DNA of 64,000 nt, taken from positions 24,904,851-24,968,850 of the forward strand of contig CM043875.1 of NCBI GenBank assembly GCA_023846275.1. The letters are read 5' to 3'. How positions within the stretch are numbered: the stretch's first letter is position 1; every line of letters begins with the position of its first letter. Of this stretch, positions 1-12,100 are shown one piece after another. Under the pieces are notes generated by a model. It was not told the DNA's origin and ran no database searches. It saw only the letters and a list, made by a program, of their open reading frames with translations. The DNA is from Vanilla planifolia. Taxonomy: Eukaryota > Streptophyta > Magnoliopsida > Asparagales > Orchidaceae. The position numbers were made by a program, and so were the translations under genes.

Positions 1-1200
1 GTTTATTTGCATAACTAGAGAATTGGATATGATAATTAATCCTTCCTAAAAGAAGAAATAAAGAGTGGGATTAAACACTATCTTAGTCATTTGATGCACT
101 TGTGGATGCTAGCTAATGGGTCGAGATCTTCTTTTTTGAGTCTCTCGCTCACCTTCTTAAGTTATCTTTGGAATCACACCATCATATTGATAACACTTGA
201 TATGCTCGTATCAATCAAGTTTGATGGCAATAATTTATTGCTTCATTCAAAATTTTATTACTTACAATATGTTGAGTATCACTATTTATAGACTTCAAGT
301 GTATAATAATAATTTGCTAACATAGAAATACGAAAAAGAACTTCGGAATATTGATGCTAACATTTTAGAATTCTAAAAAATGTTTTAAGAATTAAAAAAG
401 TCACTATAAATTAAAAAAGATATACTTTGAATTCTACATAAACAGTACAAAAAAGCTACAAAATTGAATTCAATAAGTAGTTCTTAAATATATTATGTAT
501 TTTGGGTGGTGGTATAAAAAAGTGGTGAGCAATGAGGTGATGGGTGATGCGACTAGAATAGTGTGAGCAGAGAGGCATAATGACACCTTTGGTTTGGTTC
601 ATCATTGGTGTATATTAGTGCAATTCAGAGTAGAATAATGAAGTTAGATAGATCATTTTGGGTTTGCAGATCTATCAAGTTGGCACGGGTTGATTTGTCA
701 GTTTGGGTTAAATAGATTTACTTAAGTTGACATTGGTTGATGGGTTTGCTTGGGTTAAACAGATTTGCTTAAGTTGACACAGGTTGATGGGTTGGTGTCA
801 GTTAAGCGACTGGAGTAGGTCGTGTAGGTTGACATGGGTTGAGCCCATGGAACAAGTCACATGGCCGATGAAAGCAATATTAAGAGAGGATGACTAGAGA
901 TAAGAATGATAAAGAAAAATCTCAGTTTTAAGTCAAAATGAACTAAATTTTGTACCCATGAAACTACAAGACCATTGAAGGGATATTTTGGATTAAATTT
1001 AAAGCTAAAAATATCTAAAAAGTTATCATCTGACCTTCAAATAACTCAAAATAAAGTATCTATATAAATAACTTGAAGAACTTACAAAAAATAATTTGAA
1101 ATGTATAATAAATAAGGGTCAACTACTATCAACTCCCCAAATAGTAATGATAATTGAAACTATTGAAGAGTGGAGCCAACCTGGTATTGCTTCTAGTCTA
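1..1200 (-). mobile_element. Degenerate LTR-like remnant of a Ty3/gypsy element (E1)
   Basis: This stretch shares order and wording with the LTRs at 20177-21561 and 34616-36045. It has the run of 'aaattctaaaa' blocks (about 340-400), the 'tattgtgtattttgggtggtggt' type segment (about 490-515), and the 'ttttaagtcaaa...accaaattttgtacc' segment near 930-960. Positions 690-830 hold an imperfect tandem repeat of about 60 bp built on 'gggttaaacagatttgctt'. The ends are not defined. The 66-codon frame at 91-291 has no recognisable product. The assignment rests on resemblance by eye. Confidence 0.4.
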
Positions 1201-1499
1201 ATTAAGACTAATATGCCTCCAAGTGAAATCTTTACATAATACAAGGGGTTTGCATTATGCTCCTCAAGTTTGGAAAGTGCTCAACTCCATGGAGTTAAGG
1301 TGAAACCTTTGATACTACTCTAAATCTTTGGGCTTATACAGTGAAGCTCCACCTCAAAACTCTAAGTGTTATCAGAGGAGCGGCCTCCTTGTCAATATAT
1401 TAAAAATCTTTTTTGTGCTTGATTTTGTGTATAAATTATTATTCATCTAACATTTACTTCACTTGATCTCTCAACTAACTAGATGAGGTTAAAAGTATA
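1201..1499. other. Unassigned sequence between LTR remnant and pol remnant
   Basis: I see no coding similarity and no match to the other repeats here. It could be leftover 3' untranslated sequence of the E1 element. Confidence 0.3.
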
Positions 1500-3746
1500 G
1501 GTGGGATAGGTTTGCTTGTCAATGATGGTGAAGGCTCAAAGACTTACTAGAAATTAGTTTGGTTCGTTATAAGATATGAGATCCTGAATATTAAAAGTAT
1601 CATTGATTCCATAATCTTTGGATAAATCCAAAATATACATGTTGATACCTAGCTTCTTCATAATTCTAAATTTCTAACACCACGACCATGTCATTTCCTT
1701 AAGGTGGCTAGTAGGAATCTATAGGGCCTAACATGGATTATCATATAATCTCTATCAACAAATTTCTTAGGTTATCTATGAGCATCTACTAATCATTTAT
1801 ATATTTTATTATTTAAGTTAATTTGTTCAACAACATGTTTGCATAATCATGAAACACGATAAGCAAAAAACTCAGTAGACTTAGAAGTGTAAAAATTATC
1901 AGATAAGGGAATCAAATCAACTATGAGGATGATTTTTAAAATAAATTTTAATAAGAATAAAGCTCATTGTTTAATTAATAAAATTATTGTAAGTAAATTT
2001 AATATGTAGTAATAAAAGGTTACTTAAGCTTTGATTGAGTACTTTTTTTTGTGAGTATGTTTAGGGATGACAAGATAATAAAAATTTAAGTTTTGTATGA
2101 GTTGATAGGTTTAATAGATAATATGGTAGTGAGGCATCATAAATTAGATATATAATAAGCTAAATATCACTGAATGGTGGGAGTTTATTTGGCAAGTTAT
2201 CAAGAAATTCTTCCAGTAAGGGTTAGACTATGGGTGGTAAGTTGGGTATATTAGGCTTTCCTAATTATCTCAAACTAGATAACTTCACCACTAGCCATGT
2301 CCTTCTCGATCTTGACTAGTGAAATGGTGCAAAGTAATTTTTTCTTTTCCCTTATTTTTTTCTTTTGGAATATTTGGGTTAAATATTTTCTTTGAGAGAG
2401 ACGATGGGTATAGTGTAATCTTGTTTCCTCTATATATGAAAATACATATATTAGCTATTCCATTTAAGGTGACATCTTGAACTTATGATCATGGTCTTCC
2501 TAAGATAAGGTAATCTATTATATGAGATAAAATCACATCATAATTTCTCAAAATATTAACCAAAATTTAAAACAATGCAACACTTTTTTACATGAAAATG
2601 GAGGTTTTATCAATCAAAGATACCATGTATGGGTTAAGATGGTTTATGAGTGTTAAACCTATCCTTTTGGTAACATTCTTTATTATGATGTTGATATAAC
2701 TACTATTATCTATAACGATCTAATATGATTGATTGAAAGTACTAAAAATGTTAGTATATTACCAATCATTATATCTTCTTAATGTAGTTTAAGTTTATTT
2801 CATAGTAGTTATAGGTGGTCTAATATAGTAAATAATTTTACTTAGTACTTATAATTCTTCTTCAGTCTCTTCATTTGGCTACAAATCTCATCTTTCTTAA
2901 CTTTAATACTTTTTTTACTCTTCTTCAATGTCTATGTTTAAGGCTTTCTTAGGACATTGGGCTATAATATGCATTCTTTTGTGTAATGGTAATACTCAAC
3001 TCTAAAACTAATAGATTGTTTGTTTAAGGATTAGATTTGAAAGGTTGGTGGTATAAGTGGAGGGGCATGGATTTCTTGTGGAGTAGAGTAATAAGAATGT
3101 AGGAAATAATGGTATAAGTCTAAGGATAAGAAGTGGACAATGGAAACTCATGCATACGAGCAATTGATCCTTTAAATCTTCTACGTCATAAGGACTTTAT
3201 GTGTATTTTCCAAATTATTAACATTTTTAGGTATAACTCACCCTGAATAAACTCTCTAAGTCAGATCATAATCAAGACCACATTACTTGATATGGCTCTT
3301 AAACACCACTTTGAGGATATAATCTTTTAATTTAGTAATATATTCATCAATTATCTTTGAACCTTAGAATAAATATTACCATTTATCTAAAAATTTATCT
3401 AAATAAGTTGTAGGTACATATTTGGCTCATAGATGAATCTTGAGTTCTTTTCATAATCAATGTAATGATTGAACTTTGTCAATGTGTGAACAAATAGCCT
3501 AGTATGTGATGTATGCCTAATATTTTTTTATAAAATAATACTTTTGATGCTCACTAAGATCATGCCAATCAAAATAATACTCTATTCTTATTTCCCATTC
3601 TTTATAAACTCTAGGGTCTAAAATTTTATCAATTAGGGCTTTTATTTTAATGATGTTAATTTGACAATTATCATTCCTTTTGTGTCTTCTATCATAGGCA
3701 TGTAGAGTAGTTCGAAGCTTAGGCTGACATTCTAGTAGGTTAGGTG
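1500..3746 (-). mobile_element. Ty3/gypsy internal region E1: gag, knuckle, protease, RT start, integrase end
   Basis: Read on the minus strand, 3746-3517 gives a gag segment containing KEWEIRIEYYFDWHDLSEHQ, the usual plant gypsy gag N-terminal pattern. Around 2940-3010 lies a degraded CCHC knuckle. At 2450-2800 is a protease remnant with a YLILGRP-like motif. At about 2110-2340 is the linker and start of reverse transcriptase (PLLEEF...LPP...ASLP pattern). At 1500-2000 is the integrase C-terminus and post-integrase region (FVDRDYMIIHVRPYRF, YILDLSKDYGI). Most of reverse transcriptase, RNase H and the integrase core are missing between about 2100 and 2000. Stops and frameshifts are frequent, so it is not functional. 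Confidence 0.75.
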
Positions 3747-4890
3747 TCAAGCCCCCACCGACATCAAGTACTACTATATAACAAAGTTATCATCAGAGTC
3801 GCAAGATACAACATCTAAGTGAGGACACAGAACAAAAACCAAGGTGGGGACCCGATGGTCAGACAAACACCAACTCTAAAATCCAAAGTATATAAACAAG
3901 AACATGTTTTTTTAAAAGTTTAATCACACCAAGCCCTCCCTCTCTCACACATATCGTGAAAATGACTCTTCTGTAGCAGCACCATTCCCATCTCTCGGTG
4001 CAGTGGTTGCATGACCTTTGATGTAAGCACTAAATGAGATTTTGTATATCTCAGTAGATAAATCACAATATCTAATCAATTATGAAGAGAGATATCAAAT
4101 TACCATGAATGGTAAAGATGAATCATATGCATAAAGATAAAACCATACCAGATGTCATATATAATGCTAGATGAAAAATCACAAAAGAAATGCCAGTTCC
4201 TTATATAGTGTGTTATTATCGGGCCCAATTCCCTTTTGACACATTATCCTCTAGATCTAATCATCATCATGACCTCTAGACGGCATCCAAAAAGCACATA
4301 ACACTAGGCAGATATCTGATTCGAAGATCAATACCCTACGATCCAACACGCTGAGCCTAGTGCCACCAGGCAGGTATGGTACCATACCCTGCGATCCAAC
4401 ACGCTGAGCCTGGTGTAAATCATCATAGAGTCATAGCACATAACACTAGGCAGATATCTGATCCGAAGATCGATACCCTGCAATCCCACACGTCGAGCCT
4501 AGTGGTGAGGATAATGTTATCTGGGAATCCATTTTTATCATAATTTCCAATCATAATTCCAAACAATTATGCCATATTAGAAGACCTTTCTTTCCATATT
4601 GTTTCTTCCTTTTTATTTCATTATCATACTGTATTATTTCTTCCTTTTCAATTTTCATGCAAATGCATAAGTAACAACCAAAGCACCATGTGATAGTAAG
4701 AAACCATGTAAAAAACATATAATATTGTGCTATATCATAGGGTTAGGAATTTATCTACTTGGATTTGTTGTACTAAATTTTTTTGTCCACTTCTAATTTA
4801 TTTTCTTGATGTCCTACAAGGCCACAGTGCAAACATAATCAAGTTAAAATATGCTTATTAGCCAAAAGTTGGCAACAAACGAAGATGGAT
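3747..4890. mobile_element. Insertion-like segment interrupting gag of E1, possibly an LTR
   Basis: The gag frame of E1 stops abruptly at about 3747, where the sequence becomes less AT-rich and begins TGTCAAGCCCCCACC, a common style of plant gypsy LTR start. It carries an internal tandem repeat at 4295-4504. Gypsy-family sequence of a different element resumes near 4900. No coding similarity is visible. A solo LTR of another retrotransposon is the simplest reading, but no target-site duplication was found and the right end is uncertain. Confidence 0.35.
4295..4504. repeat. Three imperfect tandem units of about 60-75 bp
   Basis: Units begin near 4295, 4360 and 4430. They share the blocks 'cataacactaggcagatatc', 'cgaagatcgataccctgc' and 'atccaacacgctgagcctag'. 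The middle unit is shorter and diverged. The repeat is GC-richer than its surroundings and lies within the inserted segment. Confidence 0.8.
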
Positions 4891-4899
4891 AATAATAAC

Positions 4900-7560
4900 A
4901 ACAAAAATAATAAAAAAAACTCAATTTTAAGAATTTTTTAAAGCAAATTTTAACCAAATTTTACACTAAAGAGTATGAAACTAATGTGATGCTAATGGGT
5001 GTATTTTTTTGATGCTAGTGCTTGTAATATCTTATAAACTTTGTGAGAAAATTGTTTTGACCTAACACTAATTATAATATGATCTTTATAGAATTTCTTA
5101 ACTTTTCTTTAAACATAAGTTAGTTTATTGTATCTTTCCTTATTTAGATTAATTTTTTTAGATATTATTTTATGTAATAAAGAGATATAAACAAAGATAA
5201 AAGTTCAAAAGTTTATTACTAAGAAAATAAGATTAATAGGAGACCTTAGCTTACTATCATGAGCCTCTACAATATATAGTGGGTCTAGTAAAGTGGTGGC
5301 TAACTCCTTAATTATAAGAAATTAAGCTAAGTCTCCTTGATAGAGGGTCTTTTTAACTTAGAGTAACATGATCAAATTTAAATTATATCTTTTTTCTTTA
5401 TCTATAAGCTTAGAATTTTCTATAGATTTTTTAGATATAAGTGATTAAGTTTTCTTATGAGATGAGGTAGGGTGTAATATGAGTTTTCTTACAAATAAAA
5501 AAACACGTGATTAATCTTACCCTTAAAAATTATGTCTCTATCAAAAAGCCATAATCTTCCAAAGGTAAGATGACCTACTAGCATAGGTATGACATTGAAT
5601 AAAACTTCATCACTATACCTATCTAATTTTAAGGGTACATAACATTGTTACTTAATAGGTATAAAGATTTTATTTATCAATGAAGTAGAGTAAGAGTTTG
5701 GGTGCTCTAATAAGAAATCTCTTATTTGCTTAGTGATCTCAAAGGATATTATATTGATGTCACTACTATTATCTATAATCATCTTATATGGTTGTTCTTT
5801 AATTTTTATACTGGTGCTTAAGATATTGGTATACTTCTGTTGTCTTGTGATTATGGGGTTATCAAGTTACACCTAATCATGAAATTTAAGTTTTCTAATT
5901 CTTGTTAAGCTTCCTCTCTAGGTATTATGTTTTTTTCTTCTAATTTTTTTTGTTTATTATCATCATCTAATTTTATAATCATGAATCTTTTTGGATAGTT
6001 AGCAACTACTTCTCCCTTTTCATAACACTTAAAATAAGAGATCCCATATTGGTTGGATTGGCTTGAATAAGTGTGAAGAAGTAAATGATAATGTAGGTTT
6101 GAGAGATTTAAAAACTATGATGGATGAAGTAGACAAAGTGTGAGTACAAGTGGGTTGAGAAATTATAGTACAGACCTTTAGAGGGTTTGGCACATCATTT
6201 CTATTAAAATAGAAAATTTTATTTTTTATATTTCTAGCTATGTGATTGGTTTTCTCTAATATTTTTAAATTTAACCTCAGCCTATATATATTCTTTTAAG
6301 CTTGTCCTAAATTAAGAAAGTACTGTACACTTAGGTTCATCTATATTGCTCCTAAGTTTTTAATCCTCAAATTTGTTAATATACTCCTTAAAAGATCTAC
6401 CACTTTAAGAAAGCCTATCATTTATCTAACAAGTTTAACATTATAGTTTATTAAAACAAACCTGTTGTACAACCTAATCTTAATGTTTCTTCATGTTTGT
6501 GATAACTTTTCATCATTGTTAGCATATTATTAATCTAAGTTTATAAGGAACATATAGATAATACTAGTGAGTTTAGTTTTAATATATTGATTCTTTCTTT
6601 ATTCACTCATTTATTACCAATTGAGATAAGCAACCATACTAATCTATCAATCTATGTAATCTTTAGGATTATAATTATCATCAAAAGTTAAGGTATCTGA
6701 TTTTATATTAAGGATATGCTCTCTATCTTGACACCTCTTAGGTCTTTTCTATTTACTAAACATATCTAGATCATCATTTTGGTCTAACTTATTTGGAGGT
6801 TCATTTCTTTTTTTATGATCATGATTTCTCTTATAGATATCTTAGTCAAATTCATCAGAATGATCATCATATTTTTTTATGATTCTTATGTCTCTTAGGA
6901 TTTTTTTCTTCTAAATCATTAGGTGTGACACTTCTTCTTTTTTTATTCCTTTCTCTTATAAGATTTTGTTCACATTATTGGATTAGAAGGATTTTTCTAA
7001 CCTTTTGGGTGAGTTATGCTATTGATTGGGATAGTTCTAACATGAGGGTCTTAGTTTAGATTTTGTCTTTGGTTTTGGATTGATTCTTGATTTTGATTTT
7101 TCATTTGATAAGATTTACCATATCTTGTGGTCATAAAAAAGTTCAACACATAATAAGACATCAAGAAAAACAATGTAGGAATTCTTTTTTAAAAAAATTA
7201 TGAAAACAAAGTAATTATAACTATGGACTAACAAAATTGAGATGGGGTGTGCTTCTAAAAAATGATGAGTGATCAGGGTCTTGCTTATGCCAAACTACCC
7301 CTAGACAAAACCAAATAGTTTTTAAGAAAGATTATGGGGAGTCATATCATTACTTTTGTACCACCTTCTAAGACAATGATGACTAGCAAAATGGTAGGTG
7401 ATAAAACAACGAAAAGTGAAATGGCTAGAGACGCATGTGTTTTATGCAGGTGTAACGACAAGTGACAAAATGAAGGGAGGCAAAATGATGGGGAGAGAGA
7501 CACAAGTGGAGCTGTTGATCTAATCTTTTTGGTAAATGTGGGTTGTGTGTGTTGAGTCAC
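4900..7560 (-). mobile_element. Ty3/gypsy element remnant E5 with retained protease
   Basis: The left edge (about 4900-5024) matches the terminal part of the LTRs seen at 20-40 kb. It joins directly to post-integrase sequence (5025-5330), so the LTR/internal junction has been lost. On the minus strand, 5850-5500 reads as an aspartic protease remnant (KMIIDNSSDINII, then VGHLTFGRLWLFDR). About 6040-5990 is a CCHC knuckle (YFKCYEKGEVVANY, final Cys lost), and 7100-6200 is gag. At 7350-7560 there is leader and an LTR fragment. Reverse transcriptase and the integrase core are absent. Many stops are present. Confidence 0.7.
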
Positions 7561-9016
7561 TCTTATGTTTGATGAGTCAAGCCTAAATATGTAGTATTTT
7601 ATTCTGATAGACTTATTTAGTATAAAACAAGTTTACATGTAAAGAACAAGCCATGCACTTTGAAGATGATAAACTATTAGTCTTCAAAACCCCTTGGTGT
7701 GTTCAACAAATTTCAAGAATTAAAGACATGTACATCAGCTTTGATAAGATTTTCTTTTACTATAAAATAGAATGTTATCTTGTTATCTTAAGATACTCTT
7801 CTTTTATATCATTTTCAAATCATATTCAGACATTCAAATTATTCAATCATCTTCTTGATTTAGTAAATAAATAGGATTTAATTTTTTGAGCTCTCAAATC
7901 TTTTCTTGATTCAAATCCTACTTAAATTATTTATTGATTTAAGAAGCATGATTCTACTTTTTCAATCACTCTTTCCTTCGTTAAAGAGGACAAAATCTTG
8001 CTTCATCATTGTTTTAACCAAAACTAGATATCATTTCTAATGCACCATTTATTGGATGTTTTTATTTGTCACTTAATTTGGTGGCATCAAACTCCAATGA
8101 TAATGCATCATTATAATCATTGATCAGCAAGTTATCAACATTTTATTAGAAAATAAATTTATAAAAAATAAAAAATACAACTAACCAAATAATTAATTTT
8201 AATTTATTATGAAACCAAATAGCAAAACATAATATTACTTTGTTTTGTGATCCTATAAGTCGGCCAATACCGACATGCAAAAGTAACCTTCTTTGTTATA
8301 GTTTATTAAAAAATATTTAATACATCTCATTAATAGCTTAATATTTGAAAAATATGTTTTCAAACATAATTTTTAATTTTTTTGTCTTATTTTGTCCTGC
8401 AACAATCTAATCAAATAATTTTTTTCTTTAAAAATATATTTTCATAACAAATATTTCTATATTATTTTTTAAAAATTCCTTTTTTTTTTCCTCTGGCAAC
8501 AAAAATAGCTTATTTTATTAGACGCACGGACGATAATTGTGGGAAACATGTTTAAAAGTGTTTGTGAAAAATATTTATAATAAGATTTATGAAAATCATA
8601 ATTAAATATATAAGAAATCAATTCCTTATAATTAGTGTATTTAATTTCCTTATTTTACGTATAATAATATTTTCATTATTTTGACGAATCAAACTTAGAT
8701 TTTTTTTATGTAAGAAAGTGTTTTCAATAATATTAAATGACCAATTACTTAAATTTGAAAATTTTGAAATAATTTTCTAAGTTTTATTATTTTAGTGGCA
8801 CAACACCTTGAGATTTTTTATATAACTAAAATTTAAAAAACATTAAAATAATTAATGCGAAAATCTAATTAAATATTTCTGAAGTTTGTTGAGTTAAAAA
8901 AACTAAATTAAATATTAATATGTTTTGTATTTTTTAAAATTTGTCCCGTGACCAGCATTATTCATAATGCCGCGTGTAAATTATGTATGGCGTCGACATG
9001 TAGAAGAAAATTGATT
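7561..9016. other. AT-rich intergenic region upstream of the hydrolase gene
   Basis: No gene or recognisable repeat is seen. A 73-codon frame at 7653-7874 has no familiar features and an AT-driven composition. The last 80 bases (about 8940-9016) become GC-richer and are the likely core promoter and 5' leader area of the gene that starts at 9121. I could not place a TATA box with confidence. Confidence 0.5.
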
Positions 9017-9085
9017 ATGGAAGCCGCGAGAATCGTGGAGCAATTTCGGTCAGAAGGGGAAGTGGAGATCGGAGACAGGGTCTAG
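9017..9085 (+). other. Possible upstream ORF, 22 codons
   Basis: ATG at 9017 opens a 22-codon frame ending in TAG at 9085. It lies 35 bases before the proposed main ATG at 9121 and in a different frame. It would matter only if transcription starts upstream of 9017, which cannot be told from sequence. It may be chance. Confidence 0.25.
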
Positions 9086-9120
9086 ATTCGAGACAACACG
9101 TAAGCGCCGGTGTCCAAAGA

Positions 9121-12100
9121 ATGCTTCACATCCACGCCGCCGACCTCCGCGCTGCTGTCTATGCGACGGCAACCGTGTGTTTCCTTGGCCCTACGCACTC
9201 GTGGAGAGGCCACCGGTGGCGGTGGCGGTCTTCAGCGAGTTTCTTCGTGGCGCGCTCTGCGATCCCTTCGCCGAGGCATTTATCGGCCTCGATCGAGGCG
9301 TCCACCCAAATCGCTGCTATTGGCGAGGTGAAGAAACCGGACATCTGCACCGCGGATGAGCTTCATTACGTGGCAGTCCCTGGCACTGACTGGAAGATCG
9401 CTCTGTGGCGATATCTTCCCTCAAATGAGGTGTTCCTGTCATGATGATTTCCATTTTCGTTCATTATTATTGTTTTTTGTTAGTTTTGTTGTCGATGCTA
9501 TGTTGATTTGCGGGGTTGTTCTGTTAGGCGCCGAGGAGGAATCACCCCTTGATGCTCTTGTCTGGTGTTGGGACGAACGCGATTGGATTTGATCTCTCTC
9601 CTGGTGTGAGTCCTTTTTTGTATGATCTATTTTTTGGGCTTCGGTCGCTGTGCTTCATGTTGTATTAGTTATCTAATGCGTGATCTGCTATTTATTTTCT
9701 TTTATTTTCCCCAGGAGTATTTTGATCAATTTTATTTAATCCGCTTCTTCATAGTTCAATACTTTGTCCACACTGCTAAAGCTAAAATTTTCCACAAAAA
9801 CTGGAACAACACTATCAATAAAGACGACCTCGAAAATAAGATGGTAAAAACACCAAACCTTTATTTTGGAAAATCTATTGAACCAAGGGTGTACCAAAAA
9901 ATAGTTCCTCTAGTTTCTGAGGATTATTAATTAGTACTACATCTAGAAGCAGATCAAGAAGGCTCTAGCTAGAAGGATCAAATTGAGATTGTATTTTGTG
10001 AGATTTGACGAATATTGAGCTCTTCATTATACAGAAAAAGATAACTTCAACAAGACAAAAAAAATATGCATAAGCTAAACAAATAGAATTTTTGGCCTAT
10101 TAATGACAGAACTATATTTGAAATTAATGGCATATTTGAACAAGTAGATAATTTCTTCTAGCCAATATGTACACTGTGTTCTTCTAGTATCTTGTTTGAA
10201 TAGCTGAATTGCATCCATTTATCCATAAAATTGATTTATAAAGGTGGCTACAGTTGCCTTCCAACATAATCTTATATTGGATTTCTTTGACCATAACCAA
10301 ATTAGTAGCATACTTTTCAATATAGAAATAATCACTTCAATTTGGACATTTATACATAATCAATGCCTTCATCCTTTGCTGTCCTTGCTTGTGCTTGTGA
10401 TTTAGTATGCTTGTGGCCTCTTACTCATATGTTCTAGAGTAACAATATGACCATTGATCCATAAACCCTTGAAACTGTTGCATTGGCCAATTCATATGTC
10501 CTAGAACAATATGTCTATGCTTTGAATTTGCAAAGATAAAATGCATTTTTCCTATAATAATTGAATATTTAATATCCCCTTGCATGAGTGATGCATGGAC
10601 AGTTGGGATTAAACATGTTTTTTTTTTTTTTTTTGTATTAAGACAAACCATCATATGATTACTGTTCTTAATCTTGAGAACAATACATGTGATAATAATC
10701 GTTCAATTAATCAATATTATTTGGAGATTTGTTCATTGCATATCCTAGACATACTGCTTTCATTGTTAGTACATGGACTAAGATCTGACTATAACATTAG
10801 CTATCACTTAAGGTCTAAGACATGAATGCAATGTATTAGTAAGGAAATTACAACTTATTCTCATAAGGATGGTATAGCTCATCAATAAAAGAAATTGCAA
10901 CTTATTCTCATTAGGATGGTATAGCTCATCAATACAAGCATATAATAGTAGCAGCATAAATTTTAATTGCTTGCTTTATTCTTTCATCTTGTAGGTATAA
11001 AGATCTTGTAAAGACTAAAGATTAATAGATTTTGAGAAGTTAATCAACATATGGAGTGGTTTTTGGCTAAAGGTTTACATGAATCTACACATTGAAGATC
11101 ATGACTGCAATAGTGGATTCTCATCAACTCAAGAGAGAAGAATTTTGTCTTGTTAGGCAATATATTCCCATTGGCTTATGCAATGTGGATGTTTTATCTT
11201 GTTAGACTAGTTTTCCCCTTTTTAAAGAGAGCTTCAACTCTAGAAAAGACCAAATCCTAAGAGACCTTATATTGTAATAAAAGAGACCATGAGAACAGCT
11301 ATCTTGCTTGTACCCCCAACAGAATAGTGGAGTTTTGAAGGCACGTCATCAACGTAATTTTTACTCAATTTTAGTAGGTTCACCATAATAAATCTTTGAG
11401 AATATCTCTCTTGCTAGTTTTCTTTTGTTAATCCGTGTCGATGTTTTAAATGGTGATCTTAACTTTGTATTTTTCAAGTTGATAATTTTAATACTCTCAT
11501 TGAACAACTTATCTTCAATTAGCATGCATAATATAATTTTTTATATTTTTTCAAAATAAAAGTGAAGAACCCTTGTTTTTTTTTTATAGAAAGCAAAAGA
11601 TTGGTATGCTTTGCAAGAACAATGCTGGCCATCAAATTGAGATAAACACTTGTTAAGTTTGCGTCAAACATACTAATTGATCTTGATGTAAAAGAGTCTG
11701 AAAAAGAGACAAAACATGTATTAAACAAAAACAATTAATTTGGGATAAAAAATTATCACTTTTTTACTCATGTCTTTTGCAACATTAAAATCTAATATAA
11801 TTCTTATCGTACTAGAGATAAGAGCTTTCTATAAAAGCTAATGGTATTAATAATAATCAAAATACAATATGAAATATTTTAGAACTTCATTGCTTTAATT
11901 ATGAAAAAATAAAATTCACAATATGTACAAAAAGTCTAAACAAGAATCAAAACATTCATTAAACAAAGACAGTTAATTTGGGATAAAAAATTATTATCAC
12001 TTTTTTACTTATATCTTTACATTATCAAAATCTAGTGTAATACTTATCATACTAGAGATAAGAGCTTGCTATAAAAGGTAATGTTATTAAAAATAATCAA

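Noticed and set aside
4295-4504. CRISPR-like array
   Set aside because: Units are contiguous imperfect tandem repeats without unique spacers, in a plant nuclear context.
7342-7560. 72-codon minus-strand frame
   Set aside because: Lies in leader/LTR sequence of a degenerate gypsy element. The serine/leucine-rich text is the LTR read in one frame.
9622-9930. 102-codon open frame on plus, just after hydrolase exon 2
   Set aside because: It lies inside intron 2, has no family resemblance, and is excluded by the exact in-frame join of exon 2 to the exon at 15076.
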